Assembly (NCBI RefSeq): GCF_014203705.1
Contig: NZ_JACHJR010000001.1
Span: 5,146,001-5,210,000, forward strand
Reading direction: 5' to 3'
Length of the DNA: 64,000 nt
Source: Kitasatospora gansuensis
Lineage (GTDB): Bacteria > Actinomycetota > Actinomycetes > Streptomycetales > Streptomycetaceae
Made by a program: the position numbers and the translations under genes. The notes under the pieces were generated by a model that was given only the letters and a program-made list of their open reading frames with translations, ran no database searches and had not been told where the DNA came from. Each line of letters begins with the position of its first letter. The first letter of the stretch is position 1. Positions 33,203 to 41,650 of this stretch are shown in pieces.

Positions 33203-34645
33203 ATGACCCAGCAGCAGTACGACGAGGTGACCGACCCGGTACCGGACGAAGAGGGCTACGCCCGAGGTCTGGGCAGCCGTCAGATCCAGATGATCGCGAT
33301 CGGCGGCGCGATCGGCACCGGCCTCTTCCTCGGCGCGGGCACCGCCATCTCCAAGGCGGGCCCGAGCCTGATCCTCAGCTACGCCGTGGCCGGCCTGGTG
33401 ATCTTCGCGATCATGCGGGCGCTCGGCGAGCTGCTGACGTACCGTCCGGTCTCCGGCAGCTTCGCCGAGTACGCCCGCGAGTTCCTCGGCCCGTTCGCGG
33501 GCTACGTGACCGGCTGGACGTACTGGCTTTTCTGGGTGGTCACCGGCATGGCCGAGACCACCGCCGCCGCCGTGTACGTGAAGTTCTGGGCGCCGGACAT
33601 CCCGCAGTGGATCTCCGCACTGGTCTTCCTGGTGATCCTGTACGGCGCCAACCTGATCTCGGTGAAGCTGTTCGGCGAGATCGAGTTCTGGTTCTCGATG
33701 ATCAAGGTGACCGCGATCATCGGCATGATCCTGATCGGCATCGGGGTGCTCACCCTCGGCTTCAGCGACGCCGGTGACACCGCCGCGCTGAGCAACCTCT
33801 GGTCGGACGGCGGCTTCTTCCCCAAGGGCATCGGCTCCACCGTGATGACCCTGCAGATCGTCATGTTCGCCTACCTCGGCGTCGAGCTGGTCGGCGTCAC
33901 GGCGGGGGAGAGCGAGAACCCGCAGAAGACCCTGCCGCGCGCGATCAACACGCTGCCCTGGCGGATCGCGCTGTTCTACATCGGCGCGCTGGTGGTCATC
34001 CTGGCCGTGGTGCCGTGGCGGGAGTTCTCCCCGGGCGTCAGCCCGTTCGTGGCCGCGTTCGAGAAGATGGGCATCCCGGCGGCGGCCGGGATCATCAACT
34101 TCGTGGTGCTCACCGCCGCGCTCTCCTCCTGCAACTCCGGGATGTACTCCACCGGCCGGATGCTCCGCGACCTCGCGCTGCGTGGCCAGGCCCCCGGGCA
34201 GCTCACCTCGCTCAACCGGCAGAAGACCCCGGCCGCCGCGATCACCGTCTCCTGTCTGCTGATGGGCCTCGGCGTGGTGCTCAACTACCTCGCCCCGGCC
34301 AAGGCGTTCGAGTACATCACCTCGGTCGCCACCGTCTGCGGCCTGTGGACCTGGGCGATGATCCTGATCTGCCAGATCCGCTACCGGACCGCCTGGAAGG
34401 CCGGTCACCTGCCCGCGCCGACCTTCAAGGCGCCGGGCGGCGTGGTGGCCAGCTGGGCCGCGCTGGCCTTCCTGGTGATGGTGATCGTGCTGATCGCGAT
34501 CGACGAGGACAGCCGGATCTCGCTGTACGTCTTCCCGTTCTGGGCGCTGCTGCTGGTGGTCGGCTACCAGGTGCTCAAGCGCCGCAACCCGGCGGCCGTG
34601 GTGCCGCACGGGCACGACCACGTCCACGCCAAGTCCGGCAACTGA
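33203..34645 (+). CDS. APC-family amino-acid permease
   Basis: 480 residues with about 12 membrane helices. The amino-acid transporter signature is intact: RQIQMIAIGGAIGTGLF in helix 1 and AALSSCNSGMYSTGRML in the helix 8 region. It belongs to the AAT (AroP/CycA/AnsP-like) branch of proton-coupled amino-acid importers; the specific substrate is not clear. The C-terminus is His-rich (HGHDHVHAKS). ATG 33203 follows AAGGACGG. Ends 45 bases before the Mec+-like gene, which has its own promoter. Confidence 0.9.
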   Translation: MTQQQYDEVTDPVPDEEGYARGLGSRQIQMIAIGGAIGTGLFLGAGTAISKAGPSLILSYAVAGLVIFAIMRALGELLTYRPVSGSFAEYAREFLGPFAGYVTGWTYWLFWVVTGMAETTAAAVYVKFWAPDIPQWISALVFLVILYGANLISVKLFGEIEFWFSMIKVTAIIGMILIGIGVLTLGFSDAGDTAALSNLWSDGGFFPKGIGSTVMTLQIVMFAYLGVELVGVTAGESENPQKTLPRAINTLPWRIALFYIGALVVILAVVPWREFSPGVSPFVAAFEKMGIPAAAGIINFVVLTAALSSCNSGMYSTGRMLRDLALRGQAPGQLTSLNRQKTPAAAITVSCLLMGLGVVLNYLAPAKAFEYITSVATVCGLWTWAMILICQIRYRTAWKAGHLPAPTFKAPGGVVASWAALAFLVMVIVLIAIDEDSRISLYVFPFWALLLVVGYQVLKRRNPAAVVPHGHDHVHAKSGN

Positions 34646-34677
34646 GACGGCTGATGGGGGCGGCGCGGACGGCTGGC

Positions 34678-34683
34678 TATCCT
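34678..34683 (+). promoter_or_regulatory. -10 hexamer of a leaderless promoter (TATCCT)
   Basis: TATCCT lies 6 bases before the ATG at 34690. Confidence 0.5.
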
Positions 34684-34689
34684 GACCGG

Positions 34690-35121
34690 ATGCTGACCAT
34701 CACCCGAGAGCTGCACGACGCGATCGTCGCCCACGCCCGTGCCGACCACCCGGACGAGGCCTGCGGCGTGGTCGCGGGCGCGGCCGGCAGTGGCCGCCCC
34801 GAGCGGTTCATCCCGATGCTCAACGCGGCGCGCTCGCCCACCTTCTACGAGTTCGACTCCGGTGACCTGCTCAAGCTCTACCGCGAGATGGACGACCGGG
34901 ACGAGGAGCCCGTGATCGTCTACCACTCGCACACCGCCACCGAGGCGTACCCGTCGCGGACCGACGTCAGCTACGCCTCCGAGCCGAACGCCCACTACGT
35001 GCTGGTCTCCACCGCCGACGGCACCGAGCCGGGCGACCCGTTCCAGTTCCGCTCGTTCCGGATCGTGGACGGCGTGATCACGGAGGAAGACGTCGAGATC
35101 GTCGAGGCGTACGCCGCCTGA
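34690..35121 (+). CDS. mec: Mec+-type JAMM/MPN metalloprotease
   Basis: 143 residues. JAMM zinc motif complete: Glu23 (DEACG), His79-x-His81 (YHSHT) and Asp92 (SRTDVSYA). In Mycobacterium tuberculosis the homologous Mec+ removes the new cysteine from the C-terminus of CysO. Placement just before cysO and cysM supports that role. Initiation is probably leaderless from the TATCCT box. Confidence 0.9.
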   Translation: MLTITRELHDAIVAHARADHPDEACGVVAGAAGSGRPERFIPMLNAARSPTFYEFDSGDLLKLYREMDDRDEEPVIVYHSHTATEAYPSRTDVSYASEPNAHYVLVSTADGTEPGDPFQFRSFRIVDGVITEEDVEIVEAYAA

Positions 35122-35211
35122 CCGGCTCCCGGCCCGCCGCACCGCCTGACCAGGCCGGTACGGCGGGCCGCGGCGCGTCCGGACCCCGCCATCTCACCTG
35201 TAGATACGGAA

Positions 35212-35223
35212 ACATCCGGATGT
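35212..35223. promoter_or_regulatory. 12-bp perfect palindrome upstream of the cys leader
   Basis: ACATCCGGATGT is a perfect dyad about 40 bases before the -10 box of the leader peptide; GATGTCG is repeated nearby. It is a candidate operator for sulfur or cysteine control. Confidence 0.45.
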
Positions 35224-35258
35224 CGAGACGGAGATGTCGGAGCGGGGGCGGGAATCTA

Positions 35259-35264
35259 TACGAT
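35259..35264 (+). promoter_or_regulatory. -10 hexamer of the cys leader promoter (TACGAT)
   Basis: TACGAT lies 6 bases before the ATG at 35271, fitting a leaderless transcript that begins with the leader peptide. Confidence 0.55.
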
Positions 35265-35270
35265 GAGCCC

Positions 35271-35387
35271 ATGCGTTCCGTCGATGTGAGCAACCAGGCC
35301 CCGGGCATCCGCCTCGTGGCGCGCCTGCACGTCGACCTGTGCCGGCTCGCCAGCGCGATCTGTCCCGGCCCTGCCGACGCCCGCTGA
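35271..35387 (+). CDS. Putative cysteine leader peptide
   Basis: 38 residues starting MRSVDVSNQAPGIRLVARLH and containing cysteines 24 and 31 in DLCRLASAIC. Small basic peptides of this kind precede cysteine and sulfur genes in actinomycetes and are thought to sense cysteine by ribosome stalling. It ends 91 bases before cysO. No ribosome site precedes it; the TACGAT box fits leaderless start. Confidence 0.75.
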   Translation: MRSVDVSNQAPGIRLVARLHVDLCRLASAICPGPADAR

Positions 35388-35478
35388 CCTCGGCACCATC
35401 CGCTTTTCCCGGCCCCCGGGGCCACCCTCCCCTGCCGCGCCCGCGGCCACCCGAACCCTTCCGATCAGGAGCGCAGCC

Positions 35479-35751
35479 ATGGCCATCGAGGTCCGCATCC
35501 CGACCATCCTCCGCACGTACACCGACGGCCAGAAGGCCGTCGAGGGCGCCGGCGCCAACCTCGGCGAGCTGTTCGCCGACCTGGACGCCCGGCACCCCGG
35601 CATCGCCGCCCGTCTGCTGGACGGCGGCGAGCTGCGCCGCTTCGTCAACGTCTACCTGAACGACGAGGACGTCCGCTTCCTGGAGGGCATCGGCACCGGC
35701 CTGACCGACGGCGACAGCGTCACCATCCTCCCGGCCGTGGCCGGCGGCTGA
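35479..35751 (+). CDS. cysO: Sulfur carrier protein CysO (MoaD/ThiS-like)
   Basis: 90 residues with a ubiquitin-like fold and the C-terminal Gly-Gly (PAVAGG) that is turned into a thiocarboxylate. It gives sulfur to CysM-bound aminoacrylate so that cysteine forms on its C-terminus. Good AGGAGCG site before ATG 35479. Followed by cysM after 55 bases. Confidence 0.93.
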   Translation: MAIEVRIPTILRTYTDGQKAVEGAGANLGELFADLDARHPGIAARLLDGGELRRFVNVYLNDEDVRFLEGIGTGLTDGDSVTILPAVAGG

Positions 35752-35806
35752 GCCCCGAGATCCGCCGCACCACGTCCCGCTCCTCGACTGCCGGAGGCTC
35801 CGTCAG

Positions 35807-36775
35807 ATGAAGTACGACAGCCCGCTCGAAGCCGTCGGCAACACTCCGCTGGTCCGCCTGCCGCGGATCTCCGCCGCCGTGCCCGGCAACGGGGACGGGC
35901 TGGTGACCCTGTGGGCCAAGCTGGAGGACCGCAACCCGACCGGTTCGATCAAGGACCGGCCGGCTCTGCACATGATCGAGCGGGCCGAGGCGGCGGGGCT
36001 GCTCACCCCCGGCTGCACCATCCTGGAGCCGACCAGCGGCAACACCGGCATCTCGCTCGCCATGGCGGCCAAGCTCAAGGGCTACCGGATGGTCTGCGTG
36101 ATGCCGGAGAACACCAGCGAGGAGCGTCGCGAGCTGCTCCGGATGTGGGGCGCGGAGATCATCCCCTCGCCCGCCGCCGGCGGCTCCAACACCGCCGTCC
36201 GGATCGCCAAGGAGATCGCCGCCGAGCACCCGGACTGGGTGATGCTCTACCAGTACGGCAACCCGGACAACGCCGGCGCGCACTACGCCGGCACCGGCCC
36301 GGAGATCCTCGCCGACCTCCCCGGCATCACCCACTTCGTGGCCGGTCTGGGCACCACCGGCACCCTGATGGGCGTCGGCCGCTACCTGCGGGAGAAGTCC
36401 CCGGGCGTCCAGATCGTCGCGGCCGAGCCGCGCTACGACGACCTGGTGTACGGGCTGCGCAACCTGGACGAGGGCTTCGTGCCCGAGCTGTACGACGCCG
36501 AGGTGCTCACCACCCGGTTCTCGGTCGGCTCGGCCGACGCCGTCCGCCGCACCCGCGAACTGCTCCAGCAGGAGGGCATCTTCGCGGGCGTGTCGACCGG
36601 GGCGATCCTGCACGCGGCGATCGGGGTGGGCCGCAAGGCCGCCCAGGCCGGGGAGCGCGCGGAGGTGGTCTTCGTGGTCGCCGACGGCGGCTGGAAGTAC
36701 CTCTCCACCGGCATCTACACGGCCGAGTCGACCGAGGCCGCCGTCGAGGCGCTGCAGGGTCAGCTCTGGGCCTGA
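35807..36775 (+). CDS. cysM: Cysteine synthase CysM (thiocarboxylate-dependent)
   Basis: 322 residues of PLP fold type II. The PLP lysine is Lys49 in PTGSIKDRPA; the phosphate/substrate loop is EPTSGNTGIS near 75-83; GLGTTGTLMGVGRYL binds the cofactor phosphate. The linkage with cysO and mec indicates it uses O-phosphoserine and CysO-COSH as in M. tuberculosis, rather than free sulfide; this is inferred from context. Confidence 0.93.
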   Translation: MKYDSPLEAVGNTPLVRLPRISAAVPGNGDGLVTLWAKLEDRNPTGSIKDRPALHMIERAEAAGLLTPGCTILEPTSGNTGISLAMAAKLKGYRMVCVMPENTSEERRELLRMWGAEIIPSPAAGGSNTAVRIAKEIAAEHPDWVMLYQYGNPDNAGAHYAGTGPEILADLPGITHFVAGLGTTGTLMGVGRYLREKSPGVQIVAAEPRYDDLVYGLRNLDEGFVPELYDAEVLTTRFSVGSADAVRRTRELLQQEGIFAGVSTGAILHAAIGVGRKAAQAGERAEVVFVVADGGWKYLSTGIYTAESTEAAVEALQGQLWA

Positions 36776-36792
36776 CGGCCGGTCGGCCCGGT

Positions 36793-36822
36793 ACGGCGCG
36801 GTCCCCGAGGGGGCCGCGCCGT
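36793..36822. terminator. Bidirectional terminator after cysM
   Basis: ACGGCGCGG-T-CCCC pairs with GGGGCCGCGCCGT (one bulged T) around a 3-base loop, between convergent genes. Confidence 0.7.
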
Positions 36823-36830
36823 CCGTCGTT

Positions 36831-37232
36831 TCAGCGCAGGGCCCGCTGGGCCTTCGCCCAGGTCGGCGCGTCCAGCGGGCCGACCCGGCGGCGGAACGCG
36901 CGCAGCGGCACCTCGCGCAGCTCGTCCGTCTCCAGCCAGCTGGCCCGGCCCTGCCGGTCGCCGACCGCGCCCGGCGGCAGGGCCAGCACGCCCAGGCGGT
37001 CGTCGCGCCGCTTGCTGGTGATCTTCGCGACGGTGGCGGTCCGCCGGTTCACCCGCAGCACCAGGCACGGCCGGTCCTTCGTGCCGGGCCCGTCCTCGAA
37101 CGGCACCTCGGCCCACCACACCTCGCGGGCCACCGGCCCGCCGGCCGGGGCGGGGGTCCGTCGTCGGCGGACCGCGACCAGCACCGCGAGCAGGACCAGT
37201 ACGACCAACGCCGCTATCAGCCACTTCTCCAT
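36831..37232 (-). CDS. Membrane-anchored PemK/MazF-like protein
   Basis: 133 residues: one N-terminal membrane helix (about 4-22, WLIAALVVLVLLAVLVAV), a basic linker, then a PemK/MazF-type fold (VWWAEVPFEDGPGTKDRPCLVLRVN, in pieces VWWAEVPFEDG and KDRPCLVLRV, and ITSKRRDD). Classical MazF toxins are soluble and paired with an antitoxin; no antitoxin is next to this gene, so it may not be a toxin. ATG 37232 lies 6 bases after TACGGT, so it is probably leaderless. Confidence 0.75.
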   Translation of the reverse strand: MEKWLIAALVVLVLLAVLVAVRRRRTPAPAGGPVAREVWWAEVPFEDGPGTKDRPCLVLRVNRRTATVAKITSKRRDDRLGVLALPPGAVGDRQGRASWLETDELREVPLRAFRRRVGPLDAPTWAKAQRALR

Positions 37233-37416
37233 CCGCAGACCGTACAACCACGTCCCGGTACAGCTGTGACAGTTGAGCATTTATCCGTTTGGTGCTGCTG
37301 ATTTGTCACGGAACGACCACGGAGTCCCTTCTGCACTAAAGATTCTCGTTGGGCCGGAAAAGCTGATCGCGAGCTCCCGACAGCAACCCTCGGAACCCTC
37401 CCTGAAGGTGGCCCAG

Positions 37417-37611
37417 ATGTCCTCACGCAGCGACGAGTTGTGGTCGTACACCGAGATCGCCCGGCACATCAACGTGCAGGCCGACACCGTGCGCAACTAC
37501 CGGCGGCACGGCCTGCTGCCGGATCCGGACATGATCGACGGCAGTGGCCATCCACGCTGGTTCGCGGGCACCATCCGCGCCTGGGCCCGGAACCGCCCCG
37601 GCAACCGCTGA
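37417..37611 (+). CDS. Small helix-turn-helix DNA-binding protein
   Basis: 64 residues with a MerR/excisionase-like helix-turn-helix (YTEIARHINVQADTVRNYRRHGLLP). The rest is short and includes an Arg-rich end. ATG 37417 has a GAAGGTGG site; the frame upstream of it is not supported. Targets unknown. Confidence 0.75.
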   Translation: MSSRSDELWSYTEIARHINVQADTVRNYRRHGLLPDPDMIDGSGHPRWFAGTIRAWARNRPGNR

Positions 37612-37796
37612 GGCTCCCCGCCCCCGTCTCCCGCACCGCCGTCCGGCGCGCCCCGTTCTGGTGACATCAGCCACAGCACGGCACGGAGACGGGGGCAAAG
37701 TGCCTCCCGGCCCTTACTCTCATCTGGCAGCCGGCCGCTACCACCAGGTAGCTCCGCAGGCACGGACCATGACCCATCGGGGTGGAGGGGCTCGGC

Positions 37797-38546
37797 ATGA
37801 AACTGACCGTGGTGGGGTGCTCGGGAAGCTTCCCGTCCGCCGAGTCGCCCTGCTCCAGCTACCTGATCGAGGCCGACGGCTACCGGGTGGTGCTGGACCT
37901 CGGGAACGGCGCGCTCGGCGCGCTGCAGAAGTACTGCGGTCTGTACGACATCGACGCGGTCCTGCTCAGCCACCTGCACGCGGACCACTGCATCGACCTC
38001 TGCGCCTACTGGGTCGCCCGGAACTACCGGCTGGAGGGCTGCCCCGAGCCCGTCCCGGTGTACGGACCCGCGGGCACCGCCGACCGGCTGGCCCGGGCGT
38101 ACGACATGCCCGAGCAGCCGGGGATGACCGAGGTCTTCGACTTCCGCACCCTCACCGAGGGCAGCTTCCGGCTCGGTCCGCTGACCGTCACGACGGTCCG
38201 GGTCAGCCACCCGGTGGAGACCTTCGCGTTCCGGATCGAGCACGGCGGCCGCAGCCTGGTGTACTCCGGCGACACCGGCGAGTGCGCGGCACTGGTCGAA
38301 CTCGCCCGGGGCGCCGACCTGTTCCTCTGCGAGGCGGCCTACACCCACGGCAAGGAGACCTTCACAGCCGTCCACCTGAACGGCCGGGAGGCGGGCGAAC
38401 ATGCCGCCGCGGCCGGGGTCGGCCGCCTGGTGCTCACCCACATCCCGCCGTGGACCGACCCCGAGGTCAACCGCCGGGACGCCGCTGCGGTGTACGCCGG
38501 CCCGGTCGAACTCGCCCGCCCGGGCGCCACGTACGAGCTCCGCTAG
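37797..38546 (+). CDS. Metallo-beta-lactamase-fold hydrolase
   Basis: 249 residues. The zinc motif HLHADH occupies residues 59-64; further ligands are in VSHPVETF, YSGDTGEC and LTHIPPW. This is the ElaC/RNase Z-like or CDP-type small hydrolase group, where the substrate may be a phosphodiester or cyclic nucleotide; it is shorter than RNase Z. GGAGGGG lies 6 bases before ATG 37797. From memory the gene precedes the RNase PH region in streptomycetes. Confidence 0.85.
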   Translation: MKLTVVGCSGSFPSAESPCSSYLIEADGYRVVLDLGNGALGALQKYCGLYDIDAVLLSHLHADHCIDLCAYWVARNYRLEGCPEPVPVYGPAGTADRLARAYDMPEQPGMTEVFDFRTLTEGSFRLGPLTVTTVRVSHPVETFAFRIEHGGRSLVYSGDTGECAALVELARGADLFLCEAAYTHGKETFTAVHLNGREAGEHAAAAGVGRLVLTHIPPWTDPEVNRRDAAAVYAGPVELARPGATYELR

Positions 38547-38557
38547 CACAACGAGCG

Positions 38558-38587
38558 GACCCCGCCCGGCAGTTGCCGGGCGGGGTC
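38558..38587. terminator. Bidirectional terminator
   Basis: GACCCCGCCCGGCA / TGCCGGGCGGGGTC, a perfect 14-bp stem with a 2-base loop, between convergent genes. Confidence 0.8.
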
Positions 38588-38606
38588 GTCAAGTACGGGT
38601 GGCGGA

Positions 38607-39872
38607 TCAGGCCTTGGTGAGCTCCTCGAGCTCCTCGTCGGTCTCGCGACCGGGAGTCGGCAGGTTGAACTTGGTGATGGCGAAGCGGAAGACCCCGTAG
38701 TAGACCGCCGCGAAGACCAGGCCGATCGGGATGATCAGCCAGGGCTTGGTGGCCAGGTTCAGGTTCAGCAGGAAGTCGATCGCACCGGCGGAGAAGGTGA
38801 AGCCGTCGTGCACACCGAACGCCCAGGTGACCATCATCGAGACGGCGGTCAGCACCACGTGCACCACGTACAGCAGCGGTGCGATGAACATGAACGAGAA
38901 CTCGATCGGCTCGGTGATGCCGGTCATGAACGAGGTCAGCGCGAGCGACAGCATCATGCCGGTGACGGCGGCGCGACGCTCCGGGCGGGCGCAGTGCGCG
39001 ATCGCCAGCGCGGCGGCCGGGAGGCCGAACATCATGATCGGGAAGAAGCCGGACATGAACTGACCGGCCGTCGGGTCACCGGCGAAGAAGCGGTTCAGGT
39101 CACCCTGCCAGACCTTGCCGGCCCCGTCGGTGAAGCTGCCGGACTGCTGGTAGAAGAAGGTGTTCACGAACTGGTGCATGCCGACCGGGATCAGACCCCG
39201 GTTCGCCAGGCCGAAGATGCCGGAGCCGACCGCGCCCAGGCCGATCGCCCAGTTGCTGAAGCTGTCCAGCGCGCTGCCGATCGGGCCCCAGGCCAGGCCG
39301 ACCACGATGCCGGTCAGGGTGCCGACGAAGGCCATGATGATCGGGACGAGCCGACGGCCGTTGAAGAAGCCGAGCCAGTCGACCAGCTTGGTGCGGTGGT
39401 ACTTCTGCCAGAGGACCGCGCTGAGCAGACCGATGATGATGCCGCCGAGCACGCCCGGGTTCTGCGGCTTGCCCGCCGGGAGGGCGGCGGTCACGCTGCC
39501 GTCCACCGGGAAGACGGTGAGGACCTGCTTGAAGACCAGGTAACCGACCAGCGCGGCCAGCGCGGTGGAGCCGTCCGCCTTCTTGGCGTAGCCGATCGCG
39601 ATGCCGACGCAGAACAGCAGCGGCAGGTTGTCGAAGACCGCACCACCGGCGGCCCCGAAGGTGGCCACCAGCTTCGCGGGCAGGTGCAGCTTCTCCTGCA
39701 GGTCCGGCTGGCCGAGGCGGAGCAGGATGCCGGCGGCCGGGAGGACGGCGATCGGGAGCTGGAGGCTGCGGCCGATCTTCTGCAGGCCCTGGAGCAGGTT
39801 CTGCCCGAACTTCTTGGCCCGAGACGGCGTCGGTGCCGCGGCAGGCGCCGGTGCCGGTGCGGTCGTGGTCAT
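38607..39872 (-). CDS. nagE: PTS glucose/GlcNAc-class EIIC permease (copy 1 of 3)
   Basis: 421 residues, about ten membrane helices, with the EIIC motifs LQLPIAVLPAAGILLRLGQ, GVGRLFGL-like NRGLIPVGMHQFVNTFF, and GITEPIEFSFMF. The protein is EIIC only; the EIIB partner is the separate gene at 43287. By family and by its DasR-type operator it imports and phosphorylates N-acetylglucosamine. ATG 39872 follows AGGAACC. A perfect double DasR-type site lies 60 bases upstream. Confidence 0.9.
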   Translation of the reverse strand: MTTTAPAPAPAAAPTPSRAKKFGQNLLQGLQKIGRSLQLPIAVLPAAGILLRLGQPDLQEKLHLPAKLVATFGAAGGAVFDNLPLLFCVGIAIGYAKKADGSTALAALVGYLVFKQVLTVFPVDGSVTAALPAGKPQNPGVLGGIIIGLLSAVLWQKYHRTKLVDWLGFFNGRRLVPIIMAFVGTLTGIVVGLAWGPIGSALDSFSNWAIGLGAVGSGIFGLANRGLIPVGMHQFVNTFFYQQSGSFTDGAGKVWQGDLNRFFAGDPTAGQFMSGFFPIMMFGLPAAALAIAHCARPERRAAVTGMMLSLALTSFMTGITEPIEFSFMFIAPLLYVVHVVLTAVSMMVTWAFGVHDGFTFSAGAIDFLLNLNLATKPWLIIPIGLVFAAVYYGVFRFAITKFNLPTPGRETDEELEELTKA

Positions 39873-39934
39873 GGGGGTGGTTCCTAACGGCAGGGCGGAT
39901 CGGTCGGGGGAGGAGCATCGGGGGCCGAACCGCG

Positions 39935-39968
39935 AACTGGTCTACACCACTAGTGGTGTAGACCAGTT
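39935..39968. promoter_or_regulatory. Double DasR-type (dre) operator upstream of nagE copy 1
   Basis: Two abutting 16-bp sites, ACTGGTCTACACCACT (39936-39951) and its exact reverse complement (39952-39967), make a 34-bp perfect palindrome. The streptomycete DasR consensus is AGTGGTCTAGACCACT-like. DasR is released by GlcN-6-phosphate, so the gene should be induced by GlcNAc. Confidence 0.88.
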
Positions 39969-40098
39969 TTCTAGCACGCCGGGAAGAGAGCCGGAACCCC
40001 TGGAAGGCGTGCAGGTGGGAAGCGCTATGAAATCGAAACCTTCTTTTGGATTAATGATCATGGCTACCCGCCGTAATCGCTGTTTTGGCGAGTTGCGC

Positions 40099-40126
40099 AA
40101 CAAAAGGCCCGCCCCCGGCGGCGGGT
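40099..40126 (-). terminator. Terminator after nagE copy 2
   Basis: CCCGCC / GGCGGG hairpin with a T-rich tail on the minus strand (CCTTTTGTT). Confidence 0.6.
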
Positions 40127-40160
40127 GCCGTCGGGGACGGGTTTTCGGATTGACCGGGCG

Positions 40161-41408
40161 TCAGGCCTTGGTGATGTCCTCGATCTCGTCCTCGGGCTCA
40201 CGGCCCGGGGTGGTGAGGTTGAACCTGAGGATCGCGAACCGGAAGAGCGTGTAGTACAGCGCCGCGAAGCAGAGCCCGATCGGGATGATCAGCCAGGGCT
40301 TGGTGGCGAGGTTCCAGTTCAGCAGGTAGTCGATCAGTCCGGCCGAGAAGCTGAATCCGTCGTGCACGCCGAGGGCCCAGGTGAGCGCCATCGAGAGGCC
40401 GGTGAGCAGGGCGTGGATCACGTACAGCACCGGGGCGATGAACATGAAGGAGAACTCGATCGGCTCGGTGACGCCGGTGATGAAGCTGGTCAGCGCGACC
40501 GAGACCATCATCCCCATGACCGCCTTGCGGCGCTCCGGGCGGGCGCAGTGCGCGATCGCGATCGCGGCGGCGGGCAGGCCGAACATCATGATCGGGAAGA
40601 ACCCGGACATGAACTGACCGGCCGTCGGGTCACCGTGGAAGAAGCGCGGGATGTCGCCGATCCAGGTCTGGCCGGAGGTGTCGGTGAAGCTGCCGACCTG
40701 CTGCTGGAAGAAGGTGTTCAGGAACTGGTGCATGCCGATCGGGATCAGCAGCCGGTTGGCCACGCCGTAGATGCCCGCGCCGGCCGAGCCGAGGCCGACC
40801 AGCCAGTCGCTGGCGTTGGTCAGGCCGGTGCCGATCGGGCCCCAGGCCAGGCCGACCACCACACCGACGGCGGTGCCGACGAAGGCCATGATGATCGGGA
40901 CGAGGCGGCGGCCGTTGAAGAAGCCGAGCCAGTCGACCAGCTTGGTGCGGTGGTACTTCTGCCAGAGGATCGCGCTCAGCAGGCCGATCACGATGCCGCC
41001 GAAGACGCCGGGGTTCTGCGGCTTGCCGGCGGGCAGCGCCTCGGTGACCGTCCCGGCCACCGGAAAGGCCGTCAGCACATTGTGGAAGACCAGATATCCG
41101 ACCAGCGCGGCCAGCGCGGTCGAGCCGTCGGCCTTCTTGGCGAAGCCGATCGCCACGCCGACGCAGAACAGCAGCGGCAGATTGCTGAAGACGGCGTCAC
41201 CGGCGGTGGCGAAGACGGTGGCGACCTTGCCCCAGCCGAGGCCGTCCTTTCCGAACACGTCGTCCTGCCCCAGGCGCAGCAGGATGCCGGCCGCGGGCAG
41301 TACGGCGACCGGCAGCTGCAGGCTGCGGCCGATCTTCTGGAGGCCCTGCAGCAGGCCGGCACCCGGCTTCTTGGCGGGGGCCGCCGCAGGGGCGGTCGTC
41401 GTACTCAT
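40161..41408 (-). CDS. nagE: PTS GlcNAc-class EIIC permease (copy 2 of 3)
   Basis: 415 residues, closely similar to copy 1 across the whole length (LQLPVAVLPAAGILLRLGQ, WLGFFNGRRLVPIIMAFVG, GVTEPIEFSFMF) and to copy 3. ATG 41408 has AAGGACA 6 bases upstream. A single DasR-type site lies about 53 bases upstream (41461-41476). It is an EIIC domain without EIIB, like the others, and its presence with the others suggests duplication for different affinity or condition. Confidence 0.9.
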   Translation of the reverse strand: MSTTTAPAAAPAKKPGAGLLQGLQKIGRSLQLPVAVLPAAGILLRLGQDDVFGKDGLGWGKVATVFATAGDAVFSNLPLLFCVGVAIGFAKKADGSTALAALVGYLVFHNVLTAFPVAGTVTEALPAGKPQNPGVFGGIVIGLLSAILWQKYHRTKLVDWLGFFNGRRLVPIIMAFVGTAVGVVVGLAWGPIGTGLTNASDWLVGLGSAGAGIYGVANRLLIPIGMHQFLNTFFQQQVGSFTDTSGQTWIGDIPRFFHGDPTAGQFMSGFFPIMMFGLPAAAIAIAHCARPERRKAVMGMMVSVALTSFITGVTEPIEFSFMFIAPVLYVIHALLTGLSMALTWALGVHDGFSFSAGLIDYLLNWNLATKPWLIIPIGLCFAALYYTLFRFAILRFNLTTPGREPEDEIEDITKA

Positions 41409-41460
41409 GGGCTGTCCTTCGGCGGTGGGCGACTCTGCGCACCGATCGGCGGGCTGGCCG

Positions 41461-41476
41461 ATTGGTCTACACCAGT
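41461..41476. promoter_or_regulatory. DasR-type operator upstream of nagE copy 2
   Basis: ATTGGTCTACACCAGT, one mismatch-prone half but clearly of the dre type; a degenerate second half-site follows at 41477-41490. Confidence 0.8.
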
Positions 41477-41597
41477 TGAGGTGCAGCCCTTTTCTAACAC
41501 GCTGCTGACACGGAACTGAAAAAATTCCGACACCGAATATGTGGTGAGTGTTTCGCGGAATTCCGACAGGGGCGTTGGTCCTGTTCGGGGCATGCCG

Positions 41598-41632
41598 AAA
41601 GGCCCCCGGGCCGGTGGGTCCGAGGGCCTTTT
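41598..41632 (-). terminator. Terminator after nagE copy 3
   Basis: AAAGGCCC / GGGCCTTT stem with additional CGG/CCG pairs in the loop region, followed by T residues on both strands. Confidence 0.65.
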
Positions 41633-41650
41633 CCGGGAATTGTCGGAGCG

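Noticed and set aside
33131..34627. 498-codon minus-strand frame opposite the amino-acid permease
   Set aside because: Antisense shadow rich in His/Asp/Gln; the plus strand shows a clear permease.
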